The notes under the pieces: model-generated
Seen by the model: the letters and a program-made list of their open reading frames with translations, nothing else
Database searches by the model: none
What the model was told of the DNA's origin: nothing
Position numbers and translations under genes: made by a program
NCBI RefSeq assembly: GCF_016765675.1
Contig: NZ_JAESWB010000326.1
Coordinates: 1-53,320, forward strand
Source: Neobacillus paridis
GTDB taxonomy: Bacteria > Bacillota > Bacilli > Bacillales > Cytobacillaceae
Reading direction: 5' to 3'
DNA length: 53,320 nt
Shown: piece by piece, positions 17,525 through 25,419 of the stretch
Layout of the letters: each line of letters opens with the position of its first letter
Numbering within the stretch: position 1 is the first letter of the stretch

Positions 17525-17706
17525 TCTGCATCACTCTTCACTATTGAAATATCTCAGATTGTTATGTATCGTGACCTAACAAAAAATCTATCTTCCATAT
17601 AGGTTGGGACAACGGCGGTAAATATGATAGTCTTATTAAAAATATGTTTATAACCCTTAGTAGGAGCGTGGCTGACTTACCTACCCATCATTTAGGAGGG
17701 ACTCTG

Positions 17707-18531
17707 ATGACATCTTTTCAGCTTAATGAAAAAACAGCAGCCTTTTTAGCGAACTATAAACTATTTGAAGACGATGTAATTCAACGGGTTCAATTGCAGC
17801 ATCGTTTAAGTTTAGTAGAAGCATTTGCGATTCAAACAGGAATGCATGTATTGGAAATTGGCTGCGGTCAAGGCGATACTACCGTTGCAATAGCAGATGC
17901 AGTGGGAGAAAATGGCTTTGTTACGGCAATTGATATAGCCAGCCCTGATTATGGTGCACCGCTGACATTAGGCCAATCTGCTGATCGAATTATGAACTCC
18001 GCACTAGGAAAACGTATCTCCTTCCAATTCGAAACCGATTTTGACAAATTTGAATCGACTGCACTATTTGACATGGCGGTCCTCTCACATTGCTCATGGT
18101 ATTTTAAGAGACCGGAGGATGTACTGCATTATTTTAAAAAACTGCGGGGCATGACTAAACGTCTATGCTTTGCAGAATGGGATCTTGACTTTACCAGCAT
18201 GGCGCAGCGTGCTCATTTTTGTGCGGCTTCGATTCTGGCGTTATATTCAAACTTTATAAATAATGATGGAAATATCCAAAATTTATTTGATAAAACCCAG
18301 ATAAAACAGCTGTTGAAACAAGCAGACTTTCAAATTGAAAAACAACTTGTAGTTGATGCAACGTATTTGCAGGATGGGCAATGGGAAAAGAGTTACGCCA
18401 ATAGTATTCGCCAACAATTTAGCCATGCTTTACCAATGATTCAAACATTGGTCAACAGTTATTATGAATTGATGAATACCTCAACTGGAAATGAGCAGTC
18501 ATTAAATAGTTTCATTCTCTGTGCACACTAA
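17707..18531 (+). CDS. class I SAM-dependent methyltransferase
   Basis: 274 aa with the SAM-binding motif VLEIGCGQGDTTVAIAD near residue 50 and an acidic follow-up FVTAIDIASPDYG. ATG 17707 is chosen because TAGGAGGG lies 7 nt upstream; the frame runs 21 codons further upstream without a site. Soluble small-molecule methyltransferase fold; substrate unknown. Divergently transcribed from the B12 radical SAM gene and followed by its own terminator. Confidence 0.85.
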   Translation: MTSFQLNEKTAAFLANYKLFEDDVIQRVQLQHRLSLVEAFAIQTGMHVLEIGCGQGDTTVAIADAVGENGFVTAIDIASPDYGAPLTLGQSADRIMNSALGKRISFQFETDFDKFESTALFDMAVLSHCSWYFKRPEDVLHYFKKLRGMTKRLCFAEWDLDFTSMAQRAHFCAASILALYSNFINNDGNIQNLFDKTQIKQLLKQADFQIEKQLVVDATYLQDGQWEKSYANSIRQQFSHALPMIQTLVNSYYELMNTSTGNEQSLNSFILCAH

Positions 18532-18540
18532 AAATCAAAG

Positions 18541-18590
18541 ATAAGAGAGACTAACCTCTATTTTAAGAAGATTAGTCACTCTTATTTCTA
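18541..18590 (+). terminator. terminator after the methyltransferase
   Basis: ATAAGAGAGACTAA (18541-18554) pairs with TTAGTCACTCTTAT (18572-18585) with one mismatch. The T tail is weak. Confidence 0.6.
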
Positions 18591-18685
18591 AAGATTCATT
18601 TCCATCCCATTGATCCGAAAATATGATTTAAGCAGTTTGTTTTTTCCATCACAATTACCGATTGGGGCAGCCGCTTCCATTACGA

Positions 18686-19849
18686 TTATTTCGCTGTGTC
18701 GTATTCCGGCTCTTTCCAGGCGAGTGTGATTCCAACGCCCACCACCAACATCACCGTAGCAAAATAAAAGGGATAATTAAGATTGACATCGAACAAAATC
18801 CCGCCTATGATCGGGCCAATCACGTTGCCAATACTTGTAAACATCGAATTCATCCCGCCAACAAACCCCTGTTCGTTTCCGGCAATCCTTGATAAATACG
18901 TTGTAACCGCCGGCCGCATTAGGTCAAAGCCAACAAACACAGTGGTGGTAACAAGCAGAATCGTTGCATAGGTGTTGACCACGGTTGTTAAAAACACCAG
19001 AACTGTTGAAAAAATAAAACAATAAAGGATTAAGCGAATCTCACCCAGCCATTTTATCAGGGGGCCAAAAAAGACAATTTGAAAAATGGCTCCGAAAATG
19101 CCGCTGCCTGCTATAATGATGGCAATGTCCTTTGGCGTAAAGGCAAATTTATGATCGACAAAAAGGGAGAATAACGATTCAAAAGAAGCTAGACCAAACT
19201 GTGAGATGAAAATGACCATAAAAGCAATAAAGTACATCGGTGCAAAAATCCGGCGAAACCCTGTTCTTTGTTTGGCCACTTGCTCATTTTCAGTATTTCG
19301 TTCCGGCTCATGAAGTAAAAGAAAAGATAAAATCCCGGCAAATAATCCAAGGCCGGCGGCAAAGAAAAACGGCAAGCGGGTTCCAATTTCCCCCAAAAAG
19401 CCGCCAAGCCCCGGCCCTAGAATAAAACCTGCTGAAATAGCCGCCGACATATAGCCAAGCGCTTTTGCCCTTGTATCCAATGTGGTAATATCAGCAATAA
19501 AAGCCGTTACCCCCGGCATGATAAAGGCTGCACTGACACCGCCGAGCATGCGCGAGACAAACAGAACTTCCACTGTTTTGCCGATTCCGAATAAATACTC
19601 CGAAAGTCCAAAAATGACCAATCCAATAATAATGATATTTTTCCGTCCGAAGCGGTCTACCCAGCGGCCTGCTATTGGAGACACAAACAGCTGCGTCAGC
19701 GCAAAGGCCGCGACCATATAGCCGACAACAGACCCGGTTATATGTAGTTCATTCATTATCGCAGGGGTAACCGGAATAACAAGGCCGATTCCCAAAAAAG
19801 CGATCAATAGGTTCATCAATACAATGACTAATGCCATGTTTTTTTTCAT
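18686..19849 (-). CDS. bmr: Bmr/NorA-type multidrug efflux MFS transporter
   Basis: 387 aa, 12 predicted transmembrane segments, very close in motif order to B. subtilis Bmr (389 aa): LLIAFLGIGLVIPVTPAI, motif A GRWVDRFGRKN, motif C ISAGFILGPGLGGFLGE. It exports cationic dyes, fluoroquinolones and similar drugs by proton antiport. The start follows GGAGGAG. B. subtilis bmr is paired with bmrR, but no MerR-family activator lies beside it here, so regulation may differ. Confidence 0.9.
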   Translation of the reverse strand: MKKNMALVIVLMNLLIAFLGIGLVIPVTPAIMNELHITGSVVGYMVAAFALTQLFVSPIAGRWVDRFGRKNIIIIGLVIFGLSEYLFGIGKTVEVLFVSRMLGGVSAAFIMPGVTAFIADITTLDTRAKALGYMSAAISAGFILGPGLGGFLGEIGTRLPFFFAAGLGLFAGILSFLLLHEPERNTENEQVAKQRTGFRRIFAPMYFIAFMVIFISQFGLASFESLFSLFVDHKFAFTPKDIAIIIAGSGIFGAIFQIVFFGPLIKWLGEIRLILYCFIFSTVLVFLTTVVNTYATILLVTTTVFVGFDLMRPAVTTYLSRIAGNEQGFVGGMNSMFTSIGNVIGPIIGGILFDVNLNYPFYFATVMLVVGVGITLAWKEPEYDTAK

Positions 19850-19934
19850 ATGGTTCTACTCCTCCAGATAACCATTATAAAGCAATACTAAGATAATTTC
19901 ATACCTTTTACCTCCCGAACAATACAGTTATTTT

Positions 19935-20020
19935 TTTGCGGATCATCGCCTTTTACTTGCGGATGGCCATGCTTTACTTGCGCTCTGCTAATCTACTTGC
20001 TGATAGAGTACTTTCTTGCG
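19935..20020. repeat. degenerate tandem TTGCG repeats upstream of bmr
   Basis: TTTGCG or CTTGCG/CTTGCT words start at about 19935, 19956, 19977, 19996 and 20015, spaced 19-21 bp, mostly within the context TTACTTGCGGAT. About two helical turns per unit. No gene is present between 19850 and 20156. Confidence 0.5.
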
Positions 20021-20032
20021 GAGACAATTTTT

Positions 20033-20070
20033 CCAAAAAAAACACCCAACCCCGGAACTTGGATTGGGCG
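20033..20070 (-). terminator. terminator after cwlJ
   Basis: CACCCAACCC (20043-20052) and GGATTGGGCG (20061-20070) pair with two G-U wobbles; a long T run follows on the minus strand. Confidence 0.75.
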
Positions 20071-20156
20071 TTGCGTATTATGATTCCTTCCAAAGAAGAA
20101 CACCTGCTACCATAATTTTCAAAGATCAATAATATAGTGATGAAGTTCACTATTTT

Positions 20157-20591
20157 TTACCAACTATAAGCACCAGGACATTCCACTGGCTCATAATAAC
20201 AATGCTGTTTATATTGTCCTGCAAATGGTTGATCGTACCATGTTGGTGGACATGGGGCATGGGGATTAAAATACCATAAGGCATGTTTAGCCGGGAAATT
20301 CCTCCAATAATCTAAGGTTTGTTTGGCCAGTCTTCTCTCAGAACTTCTCGCAGCCTGGTAAAATACATTCCCCTTTTGAACTGCTTCAAAGGAATAGTTT
20401 CCTCCTTGTACTTGAAAAATTACCTGTGGAATTGTCCGTAACCCTTTAAAGTCTAAACAATTAGCCTTTACACGATTCACAATTACATTTCCAACAAGCA
20501 ACATTCCCATTTTTCCTTCACCTTCGGCTTCAGCTCGCATCATCCTTGCCATCAAATCAACATCAGAAGATCTATATTTTGCTCTCGGCAT
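20157..20591 (-). CDS. cwlJ: cell-wall hydrolase CwlJ (spore germination)
   Basis: This 144-aa SleB/CwlJ hydrolase domain protein (B. subtilis CwlJ is 142 aa) breaks down spore cortex peptidoglycan during germination. Family segments are VDLMARMMRAEAEGEGKMGMLLVGNV with the conserved Glu, VFYQAARS and PAKHALWYFNPHAPCPPTW. ATG 20591 is chosen for the AGAGGTG site 7 nt upstream. No signal peptide, as in CwlJ. The gerQ partner is not adjacent. Confidence 0.9.
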   Translation of the reverse strand: MPRAKYRSSDVDLMARMMRAEAEGEGKMGMLLVGNVIVNRVKANCLDFKGLRTIPQVIFQVQGGNYSFEAVQKGNVFYQAARSSERRLAKQTLDYWRNFPAKHALWYFNPHAPCPPTWYDQPFAGQYKQHCYYEPVECPGAYSW

Positions 20592-20670
20592 CTTTTTCAC
20601 CTCTGATTTAAATGTATGATTAAAAGCCTTCAATATGTTAACGGGTTCGGTTAAAACATTATCCTTGGAC

Positions 20671-20948
20671 TTAGAAAAGCGCAAGCGCCTTGATCAGCGG
20701 CGTATGGCCTCCTCAAAAAAGCTATCGCTTTTCCTTCGTGCGATGCAAATGCTGTCGAAGCCTTCCTTGTGGAGCGCTCCAACTGAGATAAAGGAAACAC
20801 GATGCTCCTGCGCCAAAGTCAATTCGAAGAAGAGAATGTTCAGCTCGTCGCAAAGCTACATGATGTTTTTTCATAGAAGCTGCTTTGTTGACTTATCGTA
20901 GGGCGGAGAGCGAAGGACACTAGCCGCTAGGCGCTGGAGCTGGACAAT
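20671..20948. repeat. dispersed Bacillaceae intergenic repeat (MITE-like, non-coding)
   Basis: The block begins TTAGAAAAGCGCAAGCGCC and ends near GGCGCTGGAGCTGGACAATT. I recognise this style of roughly 250-bp element from many Bacillaceae intergenic regions. Its base composition is clearly more GC-rich than the flanks. Open frames inside it do not look like genes. It lies between cwlJ and the ars operon. Confidence 0.65.
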
Positions 20949-20983
20949 TCTCAAAGTCGAAAATTTATACTCCCTTATCTTTT

Positions 20984-21021
20984 AAAAAAGGGAAGTTGTT
21001 TGTAATAACCCAACTCCCTTT
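20984..21021 (-). terminator. terminator at the end of the ars operon
   Basis: GGGAAGTTG (20990-20998) pairs with CAACTCCC (21011-21018), one bulge, with six T following on the minus strand. It lies directly beyond the HesB-like gene. Confidence 0.7.
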
Positions 21022-21033
21022 AATATTAACCTT

Positions 21034-21312
21034 TTAACAACAATTACTTTCATTACCTAATAACACGAGTCCATTGGCCTCTTGATTAAAATCAAGGGTG
21101 AGATTCTCCGTATAGGGCTCAATATCTGGATCAATTGCTACCGTTATTTCATTAATGGCCACTACTTGATCATTCTTAGTCGGCTCCTCCAGAGCCAGTC
21201 CTACTTTTGGCTCTGCTCAGCCAAAGCCTGCAAAATAAACACGGATATTTTCAGCATTGTATTGTTGAAACAATTGCTTTAATACATCACGAGCTTGATC
21301 TGTGATTATCAT
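21034..21312 (-). CDS. HesB/IscA-like protein with in-frame UGA (probable selenoprotein)
   Basis: The frame from ATG 21312 to TAA at 21034 codes 92 residues with a single internal TGA at 21217-21219 (codon 32). Around it the protein reads IRVYFAGFG, UGA, AEPKVGLALEEP, and it ends in ESNCC. This matches the HesB-like iron-sulfur carrier family, whose GFG-Cys-x-x-P motif carries selenocysteine in known selenoprotein members. A hairpin begins one nucleotide after the UGA, as bacterial SECIS elements require. The rest of the frame is intact, which argues against simple decay. It is the last gene of the arsR-arsD-arsA operon, 50 bp after arsA. If the UGA is a true stop, this is a nonsense pseudogene. 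Ordinary gene finding skips it. Confidence 0.72.
21190..21219 (-). promoter_or_regulatory. candidate SECIS hairpin after the UGA codon
   Basis: In the mRNA, UGA is followed by G, then CAGAGCC, then AAAAGUAGGACU, then GGCUCUG. The 7-bp stem is perfect. Inside the loop AGU can pair with ACU around an AGG tip, giving a 10-bp hairpin with an AAA bulge and a G in the tip, about 15 nt after the UGA. This resembles the bacterial SECIS layout, although it is a little closer to the UGA than in E. coli fdhF. Confidence 0.65.
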
Positions 21313-21362
21313 TTTTCCATCGCCTTTCTAAAAATTAACTTCATTATATCACTTGGTTCTTA

Positions 21363-23129
21363 TCATAGATAAAGTTTTAATTGTTCATATCCTCTATTCT
21401 CTTCGCTCATTAAAGGGACTATTGCACTCTTTTCAGCCAATTCCGCAGTCACTTTCCGGATCCATGCAACTTCTGCATTAGCTCTTCCTTTTAATACAGG
21501 ATCATTTGTTTCGGCAGCGTTCAGACTCTGGTTAATCACCCACCATTGAGGAATAATATTTGCACGTTTTAAATCGTCCTGCAAACGACCGGCCTCTAAA
21601 ACCGGGGTCGCTTCGGCTAGGGTAACGATCACCACACTCGTTTCCTTCGGGTTTCTTAAACGAGGCAGCAAATGCTTGGCACTCTCTGGAATATCCCCTG
21701 TTGAACGGGCAAGCTCTTTATGATAGGCTTGAGCGGCATCCAAAAGGAGAAGGGTGTGGCCAGTTGGGGCAGTATCAATCACCACAATGGCATCCTTTGA
21801 ACTAGCAACAACTTCCGCAAAAGCACGAAAAACGGCGATTTCCTCTGTACAAGGAGAGTTTAAATCCTCTTCAATATAGGCAAGTGCTTCTTCATCCAGG
21901 TCACCGCTAACTTTAGATAGCACTTCAGACCTGTAAGCCGCAACTTCCTCTTTTGGATCAATTCGACTGATGGTCAAACGGTCATTGAATTCGCTATTTT
22001 GAAAAACAAACTCTAAATGGGCAGCAGGGTCTGTTGTCGTTAGGTGCACTTTATGGCCTTTTTCTACTAGCCCTACAGCAATGGCAGCTGCGATCGTGGT
22101 CTTACCAACACCACCCTTACCCATTGTAAAAATAACTCTCTTATTGTTGGCAGAAAAATCCTCAATCACTTGATTTAGGCCTGGTAAAGATATTTTCTTT
22201 TCGTCCATCTTTGCTTCTGCAACCGGCAGCGTATCCTGTTTAAATAAATGCCGTAGACTTTGAACGCCTGTTAAGGAATATGATACAAATGGCAAGGAAT
22301 ATTTGACCATTTGCTTTAAGTCGGCAGGTGTTTGTCTTATTGCATGCTGCTGCCGCTGATAAACTGATGCAGAAAGTTGATCATCAGACAGATACGACTG
22401 CATTAGCCCATTGATGATCAAAGTTTGATTGGAAATGCCAATTTCTTTTAATTCCTTAGCTGCTCGACTGGCTTCAAGTAGAGATGACTCATCAGGTCTG
22501 GCAACAAGAATCAACGTTGTCTTTGCTGGATCAGAAAGTGCCCTCATGGTTTCCGCATAGATTTCCTTCTTTTCGGATAATCCTGAAAGCGGACCGAGGC
22601 ATGAGGCACCATGGGTACTTTCGTCCAAAAAGCCACTCCAGGCTGTTGGTAATTGCAATAGGCGAAGTGTATGCCCAGTTGGAGCTGTATCAAAAATGAT
22701 ATGATCATAAACATTTACAACTCTTGGGTCTGCAAGTAAGTTGGTAAATTCATCAAATGCCGCAATTTCAACCGTACAAGCACCTGATAATTGCTCCTCC
22801 ATGGTCGCCACTACTGTATCAGGAAGTTTTCCGCGATAGGGCCCGATGATTCTGTCCCGGTAAGCCCTTGCAGCTTCCTCCGGATCAAGATTACAAGCAT
22901 AAAGGTTAGGGACATTGGGTATTGCTATTGGAGCATTCGTTAACTCCACTTCCAGAACATCCTGTAAATTTGAGGCAGGATCTGTACTAACAAGCAAAAC
23001 TCTGTTTCCTTCGTCCGCTAAGCCTACAGCTGTTGCACAGGCGGTTGAAGTTTTCCCGACGCCGCCTTTTCCTGTAAAAAATATGAACTTTGTATCCGCA
23101 ATCACTTTCAGATTGAAGGATTGAAACAT
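21363..23129 (-). CDS. arsA: arsenical pump-driving ATPase ArsA
   Basis: 588 aa with two homologous halves, each carrying a P-loop: GKGGVGKTS near residue 20 and GKGGVGKTT near residue 340. DTAPTGHTLRLL and DTAPTGHTLLLL are the signal-transduction motifs. The As(III)-binding cysteines are present (SGACTVEIAAFDEF, HGASCLGPLSG, NSPCTEEIAVFRAF). ArsA normally energises the ArsB/Acr3 arsenite pump, but no intact pump gene is in the window, only an Acr3 tail at 37160-37283. It follows arsD by 17 bp. Confidence 0.95.
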   Translation of the reverse strand: MFQSFNLKVIADTKFIFFTGKGGVGKTSTACATAVGLADEGNRVLLVSTDPASNLQDVLEVELTNAPIAIPNVPNLYACNLDPEEAARAYRDRIIGPYRGKLPDTVVATMEEQLSGACTVEIAAFDEFTNLLADPRVVNVYDHIIFDTAPTGHTLRLLQLPTAWSGFLDESTHGASCLGPLSGLSEKKEIYAETMRALSDPAKTTLILVARPDESSLLEASRAAKELKEIGISNQTLIINGLMQSYLSDDQLSASVYQRQQHAIRQTPADLKQMVKYSLPFVSYSLTGVQSLRHLFKQDTLPVAEAKMDEKKISLPGLNQVIEDFSANNKRVIFTMGKGGVGKTTIAAAIAVGLVEKGHKVHLTTTDPAAHLEFVFQNSEFNDRLTISRIDPKEEVAAYRSEVLSKVSGDLDEEALAYIEEDLNSPCTEEIAVFRAFAEVVASSKDAIVVIDTAPTGHTLLLLDAAQAYHKELARSTGDIPESAKHLLPRLRNPKETSVVIVTLAEATPVLEAGRLQDDLKRANIIPQWWVINQSLNAAETNDPVLKGRANAEVAWIRKVTAELAEKSAIVPLMSEENRGYEQLKLYL

Positions 23130-23146
23130 GATTTCCCACTTCTCTC

Positions 23147-23512
23147 TTATTTTGATGGTTTTAAATCAATGGTCAGACGTGGTTTTGGCTTTTCGGCAAG
23201 TTCCTCTACTTTTACCCCAAACCATTCAGCAAATTCTTCATTGGTTGGGTAGGCTCCAATTTTTGCTGTTTTTCCCTCAACCAAAGTAACCGGAAGTGAA
23301 TCTGGGCCCTTTTCATGAAGGATTTTATTTACCTCCTCGTTCTCAACAAATATTCCTGGTTCTGTTCCCAGGTTATATCGTTTAATGTCATATCCTCTCT
23401 TCTCCAATAAAAAGATGGCCGTTGCTACTCTCGTTAACTCTGGATTAACATTTGGACCGCATACACCTGTTGGGCAACATAATGCCGGGTCAAAAATCTC
23501 TACTTTACTCAT
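23147..23512 (-). CDS. arsD: arsenic metallochaperone ArsD
   Basis: 121 aa (family about 120). Cys12, Cys13 and Cys18 in DPALCCPTGVCGP are the As(III) transfer ligands that hand arsenite to ArsA. The C-terminal extension is lysine-rich. It begins directly behind a perfect 20-bp palindromic ArsR box at 23532-23551, so it has its own arsenite-controlled promoter or lies at a second operator. It is cotranscribed with arsA. Confidence 0.95.
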   Translation of the reverse strand: MSKVEIFDPALCCPTGVCGPNVNPELTRVATAIFLLEKRGYDIKRYNLGTEPGIFVENEEVNKILHEKGPDSLPVTLVEGKTAKIGAYPTNEEFAEWFGVKVEELAEKPKPRLTIDLKPSK

Positions 23513-23531
23513 TACTGTCCCTCCTATAATT

Positions 23532-23551
23532 ATATAAGTATTTACTTATAT
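23532..23551 (-). promoter_or_regulatory. ArsR operator before arsD
   Basis: ATATAAGTA-TT-TACTTATAT is a perfect palindrome of the ArsR/SmtB type. It lies 19 bp upstream of the arsD ATG and resembles the box before arsR and the one at 36694-36713. Confidence 0.7.
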
Positions 23552-23598
23552 GAAATCAATAATCAAAGCCATGAGTATTGAATCACTCAGCTATTTAA

Positions 23599-23668
23599 TT
23601 ACTTACCCGTTTCGCCAAAGCGTTTTACCCGATCTTCAATTTCGTCACGGACACGCAGGAAAACCGCT
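23599..23668 (-). pseudogene. arsC: C-terminal remnant of arsC
   Basis: Directly after the arsR stop the minus strand encodes FLRVRDEIEDRVKRFGETGK and a stop. This matches the tail of the intact arsC at 36723-37145 ([20 protein letters not shown]). All of arsC except about 22 codons has been lost, apparently by a deletion that fused its end to arsR. Confidence 0.75.
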
Positions 23669-24015
23669 TAACAGCCACAACGAAGCGTTGGATTGCTTTT
23701 TTCAATTTGTTTGATTTTCTCTGTCTGTTCAGGAACATGCTCTAAAATATCTTCCATAAGTCCATATAGTTCACTATTCTCATTTAGGGAATAGTAAATC
23801 CATTGGCCCCTTCGTTCTTCCTTAACCATCCCTGCATCTTTTAATTTACGGAGATGCTGGCTTATCGATGGCTGGCTCATGTCAAAGACCTCCTGAAATT
23901 CACAGACACAGCATTGTCGTTGTTTTAACATGGCCACAATCGTTAAGCGTGTTTTATCACCTAATAATTTCAACATATTTGCGGCATGTTCTATTTCCAC
24001 CAAAGATTTTTCCAT
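23668..24015 (-). CDS. arsR: arsenic-responsive repressor ArsR
   Basis: 115-aa winged-helix ArsR/SmtB repressor. HTH segment FDMSQPSISQHLRKLKDAGMV. The arsenite site is CCVCE in the alpha-3 helix, with an additional CGC at the C-terminus. It binds palindromic operators and releases on As(III). ATG 24015 follows AGAGGTG by 7 nt. The two candidate operators at 24036-24063 and 23532-23551 place it as autoregulator and controller of arsDA. Confidence 0.95.
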   Translation of the reverse strand: MEKSLVEIEHAANMLKLLGDKTRLTIVAMLKQRQCCVCEFQEVFDMSQPSISQHLRKLKDAGMVKEERRGQWIYYSLNENSELYGLMEDILEHVPEQTEKIKQIEKSNPTLRCGC

Positions 24016-24035
24016 GGTATACACCTCTTCTCAAG

Positions 24036-24092
24036 CAACATAAATAAATAATTATTTACTTATATAATAGAAAAATATTCAATGGATTTCAA
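24036..24092 (-). promoter_or_regulatory. arsR promoter and ArsR operator
   Basis: TTGAAA (-35, 24087-24092), a 17-nt spacer and TATTAT (-10, 24064-24069) read leftward. Just downstream is an A/T palindrome with the core AAATAATTATTT (24045-24056), preceded by ATATAAGTAA as in the box before arsD. Confidence 0.7.
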
Positions 24093-24289
24093 GACTTAAA
24101 AATGGGAGAACGTAACAACAGTACGCCTCCCAATTCTTTTTCATTGCCATAAAAGAATTTTCCCTATCATTTCCTGGAATTTAACACAAATCTTTGCAGC
24201 CTGACGCTGTACCAATGCGATTTTTCCGTGGCTTGTTTTAATGATCGGGTTACTAAAATCAGCTTCAAGCGAAGTTAGGGATTACAATA

Positions 24290-24757
24290 TTAAACTCTCC
24301 CCTTGGCAAAAAACCAGACGCAAAATGATCGCGTTAAATAAAACGAAAGACAGATAGAAATCCAAGAAATATACCATTCCCAATGTATGTATTTGATGAG
24401 ATCAGTGTATTTTTCAATCACCACTTCAGCCATTGTCAACACAGAAGCATATCCAACATAATACCCTATTTGAATAAGTCTGCTTCGGTCGTTTGGATAC
24501 CAAACATTAAAGGCGGCACAGATGACCGGAAAGGCATAATACTCATAGGTGAAGCTCGTCCGACTGACAGAGGAAAAAAATCGAATAGGGTATTCAAGCA
24601 GCCCCAGCTGTACGACTACTAAACCGATAAGGAAGGTAATAATCTGTTTAAACAAAAAGGCCACGACTGCAAGCCGTATTTTATTTTTTGGTGTGAAGAA
24701 AAGAATTCCGGTTGCAACTGCGTACACCGCTAATAAAATCCACCATTCTATTCTCAT
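24290..24757 (-). CDS. CBO0543-family membrane protein
   Basis: 155 aa, four to five hydrophobic segments, of the CBO0543 family common in Bacillaceae (conserved ...EKYTDLIKYIHWEWYISW). Function unknown. Its ATG overlaps the stop of the paralogue upstream (24754-24757), so the pair is translationally coupled. Confidence 0.75.
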   Translation of the reverse strand: MRIEWWILLAVYAVATGILFFTPKNKIRLAVVAFLFKQIITFLIGLVVVQLGLLEYPIRFFSSVSRTSFTYEYYAFPVICAAFNVWYPNDRSRLIQIGYYVGYASVLTMAEVVIEKYTDLIKYIHWEWYISWISICLSFYLTRSFCVWFFAKGRV

Positions 24758-25248
24758 GAGGGCCTCCCGTCTGTTTGAAACAAGGCTTCATCCTTGTAGA
24801 ACCAATTGCAGCAAGCTTGACTTACGTAATTGAGAAAGCCAATATAAATCCACATCCCATACCACGTCAATAATTGATATTCTAATAAATCTGTATATCT
24901 CTCAAGCATAATATCAAACAGCGTCGTGCCAGTAGCCCATACAAAAAAGTAGGTAAATCTATACCATAGACTGCTCTTTGGTTGATAACGGACGTAATAT
25001 ATGGCAAATAATACTGGATAAAAAAAATAATTAATTGTCAGAGGAAGATCAGTCGCTTTTGGCAGCTCCCGTACAGGGGCACTTAACAAACCATATTTAA
25101 AGGAAGGCATGTCACAAAGCCAAATGACCGCTTGAGACATCAAGAATGCCAACAGTCCTTTGCGCCATTCTTTGCGTGGAATAAACAGAAGAAAAGCAAT
25201 AAAACCAAACAGCCACATGGCTAACAGGATCAAATGCTCCATCAGCAT
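24754..25248 (-). CDS. CBO0543-family membrane protein (paralogue)
   Basis: 164 aa, similar in layout to the next gene (ERYTDLLEYQLLTWYGMWIY corresponds to EKYTDLIKYIHWEWYISWIS). Four to five transmembrane segments. A tandem duplication of a membrane protein of unknown function; in this genus such genes occur in pairs. Confidence 0.75.
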   Translation of the reverse strand: MLMEHLILLAMWLFGFIAFLLFIPRKEWRKGLLAFLMSQAVIWLCDMPSFKYGLLSAPVRELPKATDLPLTINYFFYPVLFAIYYVRYQPKSSLWYRFTYFFVWATGTTLFDIMLERYTDLLEYQLLTWYGMWIYIGFLNYVSQACCNWFYKDEALFQTDGRPS

Positions 25249-25375
25249 ACCTCAGAAATCCCCCTCTCCTAATTAAAACTATTATTAACATTAAAGTATT
25301 TTCCTTTTTCTTAAATCATATTCAATAACACCGGGAGCAAAATAAGGGAGTTAATCAAGCGGAATGCATACAAAG

Positions 25376-25415
25376 AAAAAGGTTGTCTAAAAAGAAGATT
25401 CCCCTTAAGACAACC
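25376..25415 (-). terminator. terminator after the yoaT homologue
   Basis: GGTTGTCT (25381-25388) pairs with AGACAACC (25408-25415), followed by TTTTTCTTT on the minus strand. Confidence 0.75.
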
Positions 25416-25419
25416 ATCA

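Noticed and set aside
20635..20901. 88-codon open frame upstream of cwlJ
   Set aside because: It lies inside the dispersed GC-rich intergenic repeat and has no ribosome binding site or recognisable protein features.
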